Below are positions 26,192 through 34,648 of a stretch of DNA of 49,142 bases, in pieces. Under the pieces are notes generated by a model. It worked only from the letters and a program-made list of their open reading frames with translations. It was not told the DNA's origin and did no database searches. The stretch covers positions 1-49,142 of the forward strand of contig DYMX01000002.1 of NCBI GenBank assembly GCA_020721345.1. The letters run 5' to 3'. A program made the position numbers and the translations under genes. Origin of the DNA: Sulfurovum sp. GTDB taxonomy: Bacteria > Campylobacterota > Campylobacteria > Campylobacterales > Sulfurovaceae. Positions within the stretch are counted from its first letter, which is position 1. The number at the start of each line of letters is the position of its first letter.

Positions 26192-26425
26192 ATGAAAATA
26201 AAATACAGTATGCTTATCTTAGGGTTGGCTGCGTCTATCTTTTTTAGTGGGTGCGCGCCTTATGGTGCCAATAAAAGAGTAACAAACAGCGCAATTACGG
26301 GAGCGGCTATAGGTGCCGGGGTTGGCGCTATAACAGGTGGAAATTCGGGTGATATTTTAAGAGGGGCTGCCATAGGGGGAGCTGTGGGCGCGGCCGGAGC
26401 AATATTGACAGAACCGCAACAATAA
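26192..26425 (+). CDS. Small glycine-zipper lipoprotein
   Basis: A 77-residue protein with a lipoprotein signal peptide ending FFSGC (lipobox, Cys about residue 21) and a glycine-zipper region of GxxxG/AxxxG repeats (about 35-72: AAIGAGVGAITGG, AAIGGAVGAAGA). Such zippers insert in or lie on the outer membrane. SD AAAGGAG. It is followed 36 bases later by an OmpA-type lipoprotein with a similar zipper, so the two probably function together or arose by duplication. Confidence 0.8.
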   Translation: MKIKYSMLILGLAASIFFSGCAPYGANKRVTNSAITGAAIGAGVGAITGGNSGDILRGAAIGGAVGAAGAILTEPQQ

Positions 26426-26461
26426 GTTTTTACAATAAATAAAATATCAAAAGGATAAAAA

Positions 26462-27181
26462 ATGGCAAAAAAAATTATTACTTCGCTTACTGCTTCGGCT
26501 GTGGCTATATTTATGCTTGGCGGATGCGCGGAACAAGGACTTGTTGCAGATGACAGCTACAACAGAACAAAAACAGGCGCTTTAACAGGCGCGATAGGCG
26601 GCGCTATAATAGGCGCATCAACAGGCAATCATTCCGGCAAAAGAGCGCTTATAGGCGCGCTTATAGGCGGTGCGGCAGGTGCGGCGGTAGGTTATAGTCT
26701 AGACCAGCAGGCAAATGCCGTTGCAAATGCTCTTGGTACGGGCGTAAGCACAGATCCCCTCGCAGAGCTTGATCCAAATAGAGAAATTATAGTAACAAAA
26801 ACTAACAATTATGTAAAAATTATGTTTCGTGACAGCATGATGTTTAAAGTTGGCTCCGCAACCCCTCAGCCATCGGCTCAAAATAAGATAAATAAAGTCG
26901 GAACGGTTCTTCAAAGATATCCGCAAACCATAGTTCAAGTAGCAGGGTTTACGGATAATACCGGAGGATACAGTTACAACCAAGGCTTATCGGAAAGAAG
27001 AGCAGGAAATGTAGCGTATAAGTTTGAAAATGCGGGTGCTTCAAATGTATCATCACTCGGATGTTCGTATAACGCTCCGATAGCTCCAAATACAACCGCA
27101 TCAAACAAATCCTTAAATCGCAGAGTTGAAGTTTACTTGTATCCAAATTCAAATGTACAGATAAATCCTTGCCAACAATAA
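26462..27181 (+). CDS. OmpA-domain lipoprotein with glycine zipper (YiaD-like)
   Basis: A 239-residue lipoprotein. Signal peptide with lipobox LGGC (Cys about residue 22), a glycine zipper (about 38-85), then an OmpA-like peptidoglycan-binding domain (about 115-235) with VAGFTDNTGGYSYNQGLSERRA and a NKSLNRRVEVYLYP end. It anchors the outer membrane to the cell wall. A terminator at 27198-27234 closes the unit. The layout matches YiaD/PA-type lipoproteins rather than Pal. Confidence 0.85.
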   Translation: MAKKIITSLTASAVAIFMLGGCAEQGLVADDSYNRTKTGALTGAIGGAIIGASTGNHSGKRALIGALIGGAAGAAVGYSLDQQANAVANALGTGVSTDPLAELDPNREIIVTKTNNYVKIMFRDSMMFKVGSATPQPSAQNKINKVGTVLQRYPQTIVQVAGFTDNTGGYSYNQGLSERRAGNVAYKFENAGASNVSSLGCSYNAPIAPNTTASNKSLNRRVEVYLYPNSNVQINPCQQ

Positions 27182-27197
27182 ACTGCAACTATCCTCA

Positions 27198-27234
27198 TTA
27201 AGCCCTGCAGTAGGGCTTAATCTTACTCTTTTTT
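27198..27234 (+). terminator. Rho-independent terminator after the OmpA-type lipoprotein
   Basis: TTAAGCCCT (27198-27206) and AGGGCTTAA (27212-27220) form a 9-bp stem with a 5-base loop, followed by a T-rich tract ending in TTTTTT (27229-27234). Confidence 0.85.
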
Positions 27235-27270
27235 AGCTATTATTTCATAAAATTTACTGGGGTTAAGTTT

Positions 27271-28242
27271 ATGAAACATTTTAATACTTCTTTTATACTT
27301 TCAATTGTTGGTCTTGTCGTGGCATCTCTTATCGGCGGGATAAATGCTGCTTATGTTGCCTTTCTTTTGATCTTGCTTGAAGTTTCTCTCTCTTTTGATA
27401 ATGCCGTAGTTAATGCTAGAGTGCTAAAAGACATGGATAAAGTTTGGCAACAAAGATTTATCACGTTTGGAATACCTATTGCCGTATTTGGCATGAGATT
27501 GCTTTTTCCGCTAGGAATCGTTGCTTTGGTGACTAATATGGGTCTCTTTGAAACTTTTGATACCGCCTTAAATGATCCGATAAAATACGAACATGCTCTA
27601 AAATCAGCAGAACATACAATATTTGCCTTTGGCGGAGCATTTTTGCTTATGGTATTTTTAGATTTTTTCTTTGAGGAAAAAGAGGTATCTTGGATAAAAA
27701 AAATAGAAAATTCAAAAATTGTTAAAAAATTCTCACTATTATCAAACATTTCACTCTCAATAGCAATTATGGCAGGGCTGGTATTGGGTCATTTAACAAA
27801 CAGTTTTGAGATACTGCTGGCATATATGTACGGTGTGCTGCTGTATGCAATACTTGGAATGGTAGATGATGCCTTTAGTACCCAAAGCGTTAAAAGCGGT
27901 TTGGCAGGGTTTGTATATCTTGAAGTGCTTGACGCAAGCTTTAGTTTTGACGGTGTAATAGGCGCATTTGCTCTTAGTGGTAATATTTTTATAATTATGA
28001 TAGGATTAGGAGTTGGAGCTATGTTTGTCAGAAGCATAACGCTCTATTTTGTAGAAAAAAACACTCTTTCTGAATATAGATACTTAGAGCATGGGGCGCA
28101 TTATGCAATAGGTATTTTGGCCGTTATTATGCTTTTAAAGATAAATATTCATATAGGCGAAGCTGTTACCGGAACAATAGGGATCGGCTTAATTGCCATA
28201 GCGTTTATCCACTCTATATGGGAGAATAAAAAAGAGCTCTAA
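27271..28242 (+). CDS. DUF475 / TerC-like integral membrane protein
   Basis: A 323-residue protein with about nine membrane helices. LLEVSLSFDNAVVNARVLKDM and LEVLDASFSFDGVIGAFALS are paired SFDN/SFDG motifs with acidic residues inside the membrane, typical of the DUF475/TerC superfamily and implicated in metal (Mn) export or tellurite resistance in relatives. FFFEEKE is a cytoplasmic loop. Function is not proven for DUF475. It is a single gene closed by the bidirectional hairpin at 28251-28281. Confidence 0.82.
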   Translation: MKHFNTSFILSIVGLVVASLIGGINAAYVAFLLILLEVSLSFDNAVVNARVLKDMDKVWQQRFITFGIPIAVFGMRLLFPLGIVALVTNMGLFETFDTALNDPIKYEHALKSAEHTIFAFGGAFLLMVFLDFFFEEKEVSWIKKIENSKIVKKFSLLSNISLSIAIMAGLVLGHLTNSFEILLAYMYGVLLYAILGMVDDAFSTQSVKSGLAGFVYLEVLDASFSFDGVIGAFALSGNIFIIMIGLGVGAMFVRSITLYFVEKNTLSEYRYLEHGAHYAIGILAVIMLLKINIHIGEAVTGTIGIGLIAIAFIHSIWENKKEL

Positions 28243-28250
28243 AAAGATCT

Positions 28251-28281
28251 TGCTTCACAAAATAGGCATTAATGTGAAGCA
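28251..28281. terminator. bidirectional hairpin between DUF475 and the entericidin-like gene
   Basis: TGCTTCACA (28251-28259) and TGTGAAGCA (28273-28281) are perfect 9-base arms around a 13-base loop. They lie between two convergent genes, with A/T-rich flanks on both sides. Confidence 0.6.
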
Positions 28282-28287
28282 GATTAT

Positions 28288-28434
28288 TTATTTCCCAATC
28301 TCTCTAACTGTCTCTTTCGTAGCATCATAGGCATTGCCCACATCATGCTTAACACCTTTTACCGTACCTGTACAGCCCGTTGTTGCTAAGGCAATAAAAG
28401 TAGTAGCTATAGATAACAAAATAATTTTTTTCAT
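28288..28434 (-). CDS. Entericidin-like small lipoprotein
   Basis: A 48-residue lipoprotein. Signal peptide MKKIILLSIATTFIALATTGC ends in the lipobox Cys21. The mature part TGTVKGVKHDVGNAYDATKE carries the amphipathic pattern of the entericidin EcnA/EcnB family (PF08085). SD AAAAGGAG lies 6 bases before the ATG. In E. coli the ecnA/ecnB pair acts as antidote and bacteriolytic toxin; only one such gene is seen here, so its role may be simply a stress-related envelope lipoprotein. Confidence 0.8.
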   Translation of the reverse strand: MKKIILLSIATTFIALATTGCTGTVKGVKHDVGNAYDATKETVREIGK

Positions 28435-28575
28435 TCTATGCTCCTTTTAATAAATTTTTACTATTTCAACACAAAATATTATATTCGATCATATATTTAC
28501 CGCCCCTTAAGACTAAGAAGTGCTTAACAAGCAAAAAAAAGATAAAATAACAAAAAAATAAATCAGGAGAAAGTG

Positions 28576-29133
28576 ATGTTAAACGATATTTACGACGAAA
28601 CCTCATCACATATGAACAAAAGCATTGATGCGCTAAAGAGAGACTTTTCGACTCTTAGAACAGGAAGGGTTACGACAAACATAGTTGACAATATAAAAGT
28701 TGATTATTATGGAACGCCGACAGCGCTTAGCCAAGTGGGCAATGTTATTGCGCTTGATGCGACAACAATTGCTATAAACCCATGGGAAAAGGCGATGTTA
28801 AATCCTATTACAAAAGCAATCCAAGAAGCTAATATCGGCGTAAATCCAAACAATGACGGATCAGTGATAAAATTGTTTTTTCCGCCTATGACAGTAGAGC
28901 AAAGAAATGAAATCGTTAAACAAGCTAAAGCAATGGGCGAAAAAGCTAAGGTTGCCGTTAGAAACATAAGAAAAGACAGCAATGACAAAGTAAAAAAAAT
29001 CGAAAAAGACAAAGCCGTAAGCGAAGATGAAGCAAAAAAAGCGCTTGATCAGATACAAAAAATTACAGATGATTTTGTAGCAAAAATAGAAGAAGCTTTA
29101 AAAGTAAAAGAAGCCGATATATTGAAAGTTTGA
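28576..29133 (+). CDS. frr: Ribosome recycling factor
   Basis: A 185-residue factor that splits post-termination ribosomes with EF-G. SLNDIYDE-type start, [20 protein letters not shown] and the long three-helix-bundle tail ([20 protein letters not shown]) are diagnostic. The ATG at 28576 is chosen because AGGAGA lies 5 bases upstream; the GTG one codon earlier is too close to it. It runs directly into pyrE. Confidence 0.96.
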   Translation: MLNDIYDETSSHMNKSIDALKRDFSTLRTGRVTTNIVDNIKVDYYGTPTALSQVGNVIALDATTIAINPWEKAMLNPITKAIQEANIGVNPNNDGSVIKLFFPPMTVEQRNEIVKQAKAMGEKAKVAVRNIRKDSNDKVKKIEKDKAVSEDEAKKALDQIQKITDDFVAKIEEALKVKEADILKV

Positions 29134-29135
29134 TC

Positions 29136-29741
29136 ATGAATGTAGAAAATATATACAAAGAAGCTGGCGCGCTTCTAGAGGGACACTTTATACTCTCAAG
29201 CGGCAATCACTCAAGCAAATACCTCCAAAGCGCAAAAGTTTTAGAAAACCCAAAAACAGCTTCGCTTTTAGCCGAAGCTCTTGCTGAGATGATAAAATCG
29301 GCAGGCATTGAGGTCGATACGGTATGTGCTCCGGCACTCGGAGGCGTAATAGCCGGCTATGAGCTTGCTCGCGCTCTTGATGTTAGAAGCATATTTGCCG
29401 AGAGAAAAGATAATGTCATGAGCTTAAGACGAGGTTTTGAGATACAAAAAGGCGAAAAGATAATTATCTGTGAGGATATAATAACTACAGGCGGCTCAGC
29501 CATGGAAGTTGCAAAAATCATAACAGAACTTGGCGGCGAAGTAGTAGCCTTTGCAGCATTAGCCAACAGAGGTTTTTGTCATAGACAAAATAGCGGCGTT
29601 CAAAGAAAAGATAACTGCAAACTACTGGAAAATACTCCATTTTTTGCATTGGCTGATTTTGAATTTGAGATGTATGAGCCTGAAAACTGCCCAATGTGCA
29701 AAAGTGGCAACGTAGCAATAAAACTAGGAAGCAGAGCTTAA
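29136..29741 (+). CDS. pyrE: Orotate phosphoribosyltransferase
   Basis: A 201-residue enzyme joining orotate to PRPP to make OMP in pyrimidine synthesis. [14 protein letters not shown] is the N-terminal signature and [17 protein letters not shown] is the PRPP-binding motif. The C-terminal CPMCKSG contains a CxxC not needed for the family. The ATG at 29136 follows the frr stop by 2 bases; a TTG at 29130 is possible but less likely. It converges with the HerA-like gene (overlapping by 4 bases on the opposite strand). Confidence 0.95.
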   Translation: MNVENIYKEAGALLEGHFILSSGNHSSKYLQSAKVLENPKTASLLAEALAEMIKSAGIEVDTVCAPALGGVIAGYELARALDVRSIFAERKDNVMSLRRGFEIQKGEKIIICEDIITTGGSAMEVAKIITELGGEVVAFAALANRGFCHRQNSGVQRKDNCKLLENTPFFALADFEFEMYEPENCPMCKSGNVAIKLGSRA

Positions 29742-32050
29742 GCTCTCCTCCAAACCAAAGCAATAACAGATATATTTATATCACTTTTTTTAGGTTTTAC
29801 AAGAAGTGTTTCAATAGGATAGTTTTCTGCCTTAAATAGAGAATCAAGCTCATCAACCCTGCTTTCAAAATCCTCATTCAGCAGTTTTAAATCGTCGTCA
29901 AGATCTTCCATCTTGTCTTCTATCCTGCTTGTATCATTATTGTCTCTAAAAACCTTTCCTCCGTGCGACAATACCTTTCCCGCTTTGCTGATGTTGCTTC
30001 CTCCGCCTAGCAGCGCTCCAATAACCGCAACTCCTGCATTTAACCAAGAGGCCTTAGATTCACTCTTCTCTTTATCAAGCTGATAGTTTAGTGTTTCTAT
30101 TTTGTTGTTTATTGATTCTTGTTTTTTCTTAAGTTCATTTGTCAGTTTTTCTATCTGCTCATCTTTTTTTGCCCTTATGGCATCATTTACCTTTACAGCA
30201 AAATCTGCCCTGCTCTCATTTGCACCGGATTCCAATTTTAAACTTTTACAAACAAAAAGTTCGATATTTTGCGTTTGATATACATAGTCTATCAGCTCAC
30301 TCTGGGTATCTTTAAGCCCTTTGTCCTTTCTGATAAAATCAGGAACCCCTTCAAAAGAAGAGTTTCCTGCAGATGTTGTTTGGAATCTGCTAAAATCAGT
30401 ATTATCAACAACGATATGCGATATGTCTATATGCGGGTCAGCAGCGTCTAAAGGAACGCTCAAAATAATATCTTTTGTTTCATTAATGCCTTTAGACTGA
30501 TTAAAGAACAAAATAGTCCCTTTTAATCCGATTGTCGGCACAAAACTATTTGCGCCTGTCTCAAAATACTGAGATATTGAGCTGTCAATAGGAGAAATAG
30601 CGCCTTTAATGCTAGTTGTACTTGGCGTTTTATGGGCGGGAGAATTATTTTTTTTGCCGACAGAGAGAGAAACGATCTCTTCTTTTTTTAATGGTCCCTT
30701 GAGAAAGCTCATAGCCCATCTTGTGCCAAAAAGCTTTACATCATCAAGATGAATACTTTTTAGCAAAAATGTTCTCTTTGGAAGATTTAAGAGCAGTTTT
30801 TCTATCTCCTCTTTGCTAAAACTTGACCCTATTTGCCCGCTAAGCCCATCTATTACTTTATTTATATCTTGCGACGTTTGAAGCCTTCCTATAAACCAGG
30901 TACCCATATTTGACAACCCCTTATAGTCGAGGTCAACAGGATTTTGTGTACTCAAAATTATGCCTACTCCAAATGCTCTGGCTTGCTTAAGGAGCAAAAG
31001 CATAGGCTCTTTGCTTGGTGGATTTTTGCTTGGAGGGAAAAAACCGAAAATCTCATCCATATAAAGGATGGTTTTAAAAATTTCAGTACCGCTTTGTCTT
31101 CTCATCCAAGCAACATATCTATTTAAAAGCAGGGAAACAAAAAACATTCTTTGATTGTCATCTAAGTGCGATATGTTAAATATCGCTATCTTTGCTTTAC
31201 CGTCTTTGTCATAAAGAAGTTTATCGATATCTATATTCTCCCCTTGCAGCCACAATGCAAATGAAGGCGATGCCAAAAGAGAATTAAACTTAGAAGCAAA
31301 ATCAAATCTACTCTTGCTTTCAAAAAAATCTTCTAGTGGTAAAATACCTATTTTATCAAATGCAGGTTTTATAATATGAGCTATTATAGTTTCAAGAGAA
31401 ACATTTTCTCCGCTTTGCCAAGAGTTTGAAATAATAGTAGAAAGCAAAACATGCTCTTTTGAATTTGAGTCGTCAGTAACCCCTATCAACGACAATAAGC
31501 TTGACGTTGTTGTTTTTAGATAAGACATATAAGTATCCATATCTTCTACGATCTGAGCATTTGGCACTTCAAGCGAACTTAATATATTTACTCCCACACC
31601 AGCTGTACTTCCTGGGGTATAAATAGTTTTTTCAACGCTTTGAAATCTGCCTACCCTCTCTTTATCCTGCCCTGAGCCTTCAACTCCGTTTAGCCAATTT
31701 TGCGCCGCCTCTTTGGAGTACTCTTTTGGATCTTTGCCTTTTGAAATTGCCTCATCCTTGATCCATTCTTCAAAACTTGCCGGATCAAATGCGCTGTCAA
31801 CCAAACACAAATTTCCCATATCTCCTTTTGGATCTATAATTATAGATGGGATATTGTCCAAAGCGGCTTCTTCTATAAGCCCTACTCCGAGTCCTGTTTT
31901 ACCTGATCCCGTCATGCCGATAATTGTTGCATGTGTTGTAAAGTCCTTATTTTTGATAAGAGTAAATTCGTTTGTAGCCTGCAAAGTTACTTTATCAAAA
32001 TCTTTACCCAAATAAAACAGATCCAGCTTTTCATAAATATCTTTTGACAT
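29738..32050 (-). CDS. HerA/VirB4-like P-loop ATPase with coiled-coil tail
   Basis: A 770-residue ATPase of the HerA-FtsK class (COG0433-like). It starts with a short beta-rich part, then Walker A GMTGSGKT (residues 45-52), [11 protein letters not shown], Walker [14 protein letters not shown] (about 330), and the Arg-finger-like [19 protein letters not shown] with [20 protein letters not shown]. After about residue 590 comes a coiled coil ([20 protein letters not shown]), a small Gly-rich hydrophobic patch ([13 protein letters not shown]) and a second acidic coiled coil. It resembles YjgR-type proteins of unknown role. It is a solitary gene with its own start, divergent from RDD-MFS-mobA. Confidence 0.8.
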   Translation of the reverse strand: MSKDIYEKLDLFYLGKDFDKVTLQATNEFTLIKNKDFTTHATIIGMTGSGKTGLGVGLIEEAALDNIPSIIIDPKGDMGNLCLVDSAFDPASFEEWIKDEAISKGKDPKEYSKEAAQNWLNGVEGSGQDKERVGRFQSVEKTIYTPGSTAGVGVNILSSLEVPNAQIVEDMDTYMSYLKTTTSSLLSLIGVTDDSNSKEHVLLSTIISNSWQSGENVSLETIIAHIIKPAFDKIGILPLEDFFESKSRFDFASKFNSLLASPSFALWLQGENIDIDKLLYDKDGKAKIAIFNISHLDDNQRMFFVSLLLNRYVAWMRRQSGTEIFKTILYMDEIFGFFPPSKNPPSKEPMLLLLKQARAFGVGIILSTQNPVDLDYKGLSNMGTWFIGRLQTSQDINKVIDGLSGQIGSSFSKEEIEKLLLNLPKRTFLLKSIHLDDVKLFGTRWAMSFLKGPLKKEEIVSLSVGKKNNSPAHKTPSTTSIKGAISPIDSSISQYFETGANSFVPTIGLKGTILFFNQSKGINETKDIILSVPLDAADPHIDISHIVVDNTDFSRFQTTSAGNSSFEGVPDFIRKDKGLKDTQSELIDYVYQTQNIELFVCKSLKLESGANESRADFAVKVNDAIRAKKDEQIEKLTNELKKKQESINNKIETLNYQLDKEKSESKASWLNAGVAVIGALLGGGSNISKAGKVLSHGGKVFRDNNDTSRIEDKMEDLDDDLKLLNEDFESRVDELDSLFKAENYPIETLLVKPKKSDINISVIALVWRRA

Positions 32051-32142
32051 ATCTGTCTCCTTTTAAAACTTATGATAATAATATCGTAAAATTTATATAA
32101 ATAAAAAAGGGTAAAATGTCATTATCACAACAAAGAGGAAAG

Positions 32143-32595
32143 ATGAAAAAAGTAAAATCTCCGAAAAATAGTATAAAAAAAGAGCCGATGTTGCCAAATT
32201 ATGTGGGAAAACTAAATAAATCAAAGGCTTTTTTGCTTGATAGCTTTTTGCTTTTAATGCCTATTATGTATATAGTTTTTTATCTTTTTATGGGCAGCAG
32301 AGAGGAGTTCGGCGCACATAAGATATACGGTTGGATAGAGATAATCGTACCGCTTGTTTTACTGCAAACTATTTTACTTTTCAAGTTTGGTCAGACGCCC
32401 GGATTTAAAGCATATGATTTATATTTGATTGATGAGCAAACAAAACAAAAACCTTCTTTTATGGTTATTTTATTTAGAAACAGTTGTGCAATACTTTCGT
32501 TTTTCTCTATATTTGGATGGCTGATGATGTTTTTTAGAAAAGACTATAAAACTTTGCATGATCTGCTTAGCAATACCGCTGTTATACAAAAATGA
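32143..32595 (+). CDS. RDD-family membrane protein
   Basis: About 150 residues with three hydrophobic segments and the RDD fold. The usual R/D pair is modified: KAFLLDSFLLLMP holds the conserved Asp, and FFRKDYKTLHDLLSNTAVI is the family end. Some RDD proteins are Na+/H+ antiporters, but the role is unknown. The ATG at 32143 has GAGG 4 bases ahead. The earlier ATG at 32116 lies in a TAAAAT that looks like a -10. It overlaps the next gene by ATGA. Confidence 0.75.
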   Translation: MKKVKSPKNSIKKEPMLPNYVGKLNKSKAFLLDSFLLLMPIMYIVFYLFMGSREEFGAHKIYGWIEIIVPLVLLQTILLFKFGQTPGFKAYDLYLIDEQTKQKPSFMVILFRNSCAILSFFSIFGWLMMFFRKDYKTLHDLLSNTAVIQK

Positions 32596-33707
32596 CAAAC
32601 GAAAAACAAACGATTTGGCTTCTTAGAGGATATTATTTCTTTTATTTTGCCATGGTCGGCGTTTATGTTGTTTTTATGCCGAAGATTTTAACCGATCTTG
32701 GATATAAGCCGTATGAAGTCGGTATTATTTATGCAAGTACGCCGATGATGAGATTTTTGGTGCCGTTTGTATTCAAGTATTTCATAGAACTGACATATAA
32801 AGTCTTTGCGGTCTCTTTAATCTTAAGTGTTTTTTCAATATGGCTTTTTTATATTACGATTGACGGTTTTTGGGGATATCTTCTTAGTAATATATTTTTT
32901 GGCGGTGCTATGGGTATATCTTTACCGTATATCGAAGCATATGCCTTATCTATATTGTCAAAATCCAACTACGGCAAAACAAGACTTTGGGGATCGGTTG
33001 GATTCATGGCAATAGTGCTGGTTCTAGGCAAAATTTTAAATTCGCCTGACATTGGACTCTTCTCTTTGGCGCTAATGGCATTTTTAACTCTGCTTTTTGG
33101 AGTAGGCGCGACATTGAACGATTCTAAAAAACAAAACAAAACAAAAGAAGACTCATCAGGTTTTTCTCTTTTAAAATATAAATATCTTTGGGTCTCTCTG
33201 CTTTTAATGCAAATTGGCTTTGGAGGATTTTATAACTTTTTTACCATTTATGAAACATCAAATGGGCTTAGTTTAGAGCTAACTAGTTATCTTTGGAGCT
33301 TTGGCGTAATGTGTGAGATAGCAATGCTCTATTTTCAAGGACCGCTGCTTCACAATAACCTGCTTAGCATTATAAGACTTACAACACTCGTAACTGCCGT
33401 TAGATGGCTTATGCTTTATCTGTACCCCACATCTACTCTGATGGCGTTTGCTTCTCAATCACTCCATGCTTTTAGTTTTGCGTTGTACCACACCGCTGTC
33501 ATTAGTTATATATTTCATCTGTATGTGCAAAAGAAACTAGCTCAGCAATTCTACCTAGGTATTGCATTTGGACTTGGCGGATCCATCGGCGCTTTTAGCG
33601 CCGGTTATTTTTATGGAGAATATCTGTTTTTAGCTGAGGCGGCGGTAGCGCTTATAGCATTTTTATCTCTTTTGGGGCACAAGGAACAAAATGAACAAAA
33701 TATCTAA
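32592..33707 (+). CDS. MFS transporter (LacY/nucleoside-permease-like)
   Basis: A 371-residue transporter with about 12 membrane helices, slightly short for MFS. The pattern RGYYFFYFAMVGVYVVFMPKILTDLGY and KTRLWGSVGFMAIVLVLG resembles the MFS_1-like/HcaT-type group of sugar or phenylpropionate carriers. The substrate cannot be inferred. It begins inside the RDD gene (ATGA) and overlaps mobA by 17 bases, so the three genes are translated together. Confidence 0.82.
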   Translation: MTNEKQTIWLLRGYYFFYFAMVGVYVVFMPKILTDLGYKPYEVGIIYASTPMMRFLVPFVFKYFIELTYKVFAVSLILSVFSIWLFYITIDGFWGYLLSNIFFGGAMGISLPYIEAYALSILSKSNYGKTRLWGSVGFMAIVLVLGKILNSPDIGLFSLALMAFLTLLFGVGATLNDSKKQNKTKEDSSGFSLLKYKYLWVSLLLMQIGFGGFYNFFTIYETSNGLSLELTSYLWSFGVMCEIAMLYFQGPLLHNNLLSIIRLTTLVTAVRWLMLYLYPTSTLMAFASQSLHAFSFALYHTAVISYIFHLYVQKKLAQQFYLGIAFGLGGSIGAFSAGYFYGEYLFLAEAAVALIAFLSLLGHKEQNEQNI

Positions 33708-34275
33708 AATCCCTGCAGTACTTTTTGCAGGCGGAAAAAGCAGCAGAATGGGAAGAGACAAAGCTCTGCTTCCTTATGGAGGATTTAGCTCACTTGGAGA
33801 GTTTGGATTTCGCAACCTAAGTGATTTGTTTGAAAATGTATATATTTCGGTCAAAAGCGATAAGTTTGATTTTTCAGCGCCTCTCGTTTTAGACAAATTT
33901 GAAGAAAGTTCACCGCTTGTCGGTATCATGTCCGTATTTGATTCATTAAAATGTGATGAGTTCTTTGCTCTTAGCGTTGATATGCCATGTGTTGAAAAAA
34001 AAGATGTTTTAAGACTTTTGGACTATGCAAACGAACACAAAGACAGTAATGCCGTCATAGCATGCAGCCATAGCGGTATTGAGCCGTTATTTGGAGTTTA
34101 CAGAAAAGGCATTTATGGCATTGCCGATCTATTTTTGAAAGAAAATAATCACAGATTAACCGCGCTTATTAAAAGCGCTGAATGCAAAATATGTGAATTT
34201 GAAAATGAAGATATTTTTTTAAATCTCAACCATCCGGATGATTATGAAAATGCTCTAAAGCTTATCAAGTCTTAA
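33691..34275 (+). CDS. mobA: Molybdenum cofactor guanylyltransferase
   Basis: A 194-residue enzyme that attaches GMP to molybdopterin to form the MGD cofactor of DMSO-reductase-family enzymes. LFAGGKSSRMGRDKALLPYGG (about residues 11-31) is the nucleotide-binding signature, and FFALSVDMPCV carries the metal-binding Asp. Slightly shorter than E. coli MobA. It fits with the mod operon downstream. It ends at the debris patch of 34.3-34.6 kb. Confidence 0.92.
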   Translation: MNKISKIPAVLFAGGKSSRMGRDKALLPYGGFSSLGEFGFRNLSDLFENVYISVKSDKFDFSAPLVLDKFEESSPLVGIMSVFDSLKCDEFFALSVDMPCVEKKDVLRLLDYANEHKDSNAVIACSHSGIEPLFGVYRKGIYGIADLFLKENNHRLTALIKSAECKICEFENEDIFLNLNHPDDYENALKLIKS

Positions 34276-34278
34276 AAG

Positions 34279-34401
34279 CTATTTCTCTTCCAATATCTGT
34301 GTCATCATTTTTTTAGCAAAAAATGTAAATTTGTCAAAAAGACCGCTTTTAAATTTGTTTTTATGGTATATCATAAAAAACTCACGTTTACAATCGCCAA
34401 T
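34279..34401 (-). pseudogene. C-terminal fragment of an unidentified gene
   Basis: A minus-strand reading frame from a TGA at 34402-34404 to the TAG at 34279-34281 encodes 40 residues, IGDCKREFFMIYHKNKF followed by KSGLFDKFTFFAKKMM and TQILEEK. Codon use and composition look like a protein C-terminus, but there is no start signal and no upstream part in frame. It converges with mobA. I do not recognise the family. Truncation next to the IS30 fragment suggests that an insertion or deletion removed the rest. Confidence 0.4.
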
Positions 34402-34494
34402 TCAAACAATAAGTGCAATTTTTGATTACTGGCGCAAGAGAGGGTTAATCGATGTTAGGTTATCCTTTTTTCGCAAAAAACAAGGAAAAGCACA

Positions 34495-34602
34495 ATGAAA
34501 TACAAACAATTAACCCTGAAAGAACGATACCATATTTCCACTTTATTGAAGAAAGGATGGAAACAAAAAGTATTATCCGAAAGATCTAACAAATGGATTT
34601 AA
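34495..34602 (+). mobile_element. Truncated IS30-family transposase 5' end
   Basis: An ATG with AAGGAAAAG upstream starts MKYKQLTLKERYHISTLLKK and GWKQK, which matches the N-terminal HTH region of IS30-family transposases (KYKxLTxxERYxI...LLKxG). Similarity ends after about 25 residues and the frame stops at 34602. The DDE domain is absent. The preceding 34425-34490 bases may hold the remaining terminal sequence of the element. This is a dead relic. Confidence 0.65.
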
Positions 34603-34648
34603 ACTAAATGATTTTAGGGGCGCAGTGGTTGCAGAGATAAAAAAATAA
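34566..34648 (+). pseudogene. 3' tail of another gene fused to the IS30 fragment
   Basis: In a different frame from the transposase, a coding-like run KKYYPKDLTNGFKLNDF continues RGAVVAEIKK and stops at 34646-34648, one base before the comM stop on the other strand. The frame is closed upstream at 34547, inside the IS30 part. It looks like the tail of a lost gene joined to the relic. Family not recognised. Together with 34279-34401 this fills the 373-base gap between mobA and comM. Confidence 0.35.
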
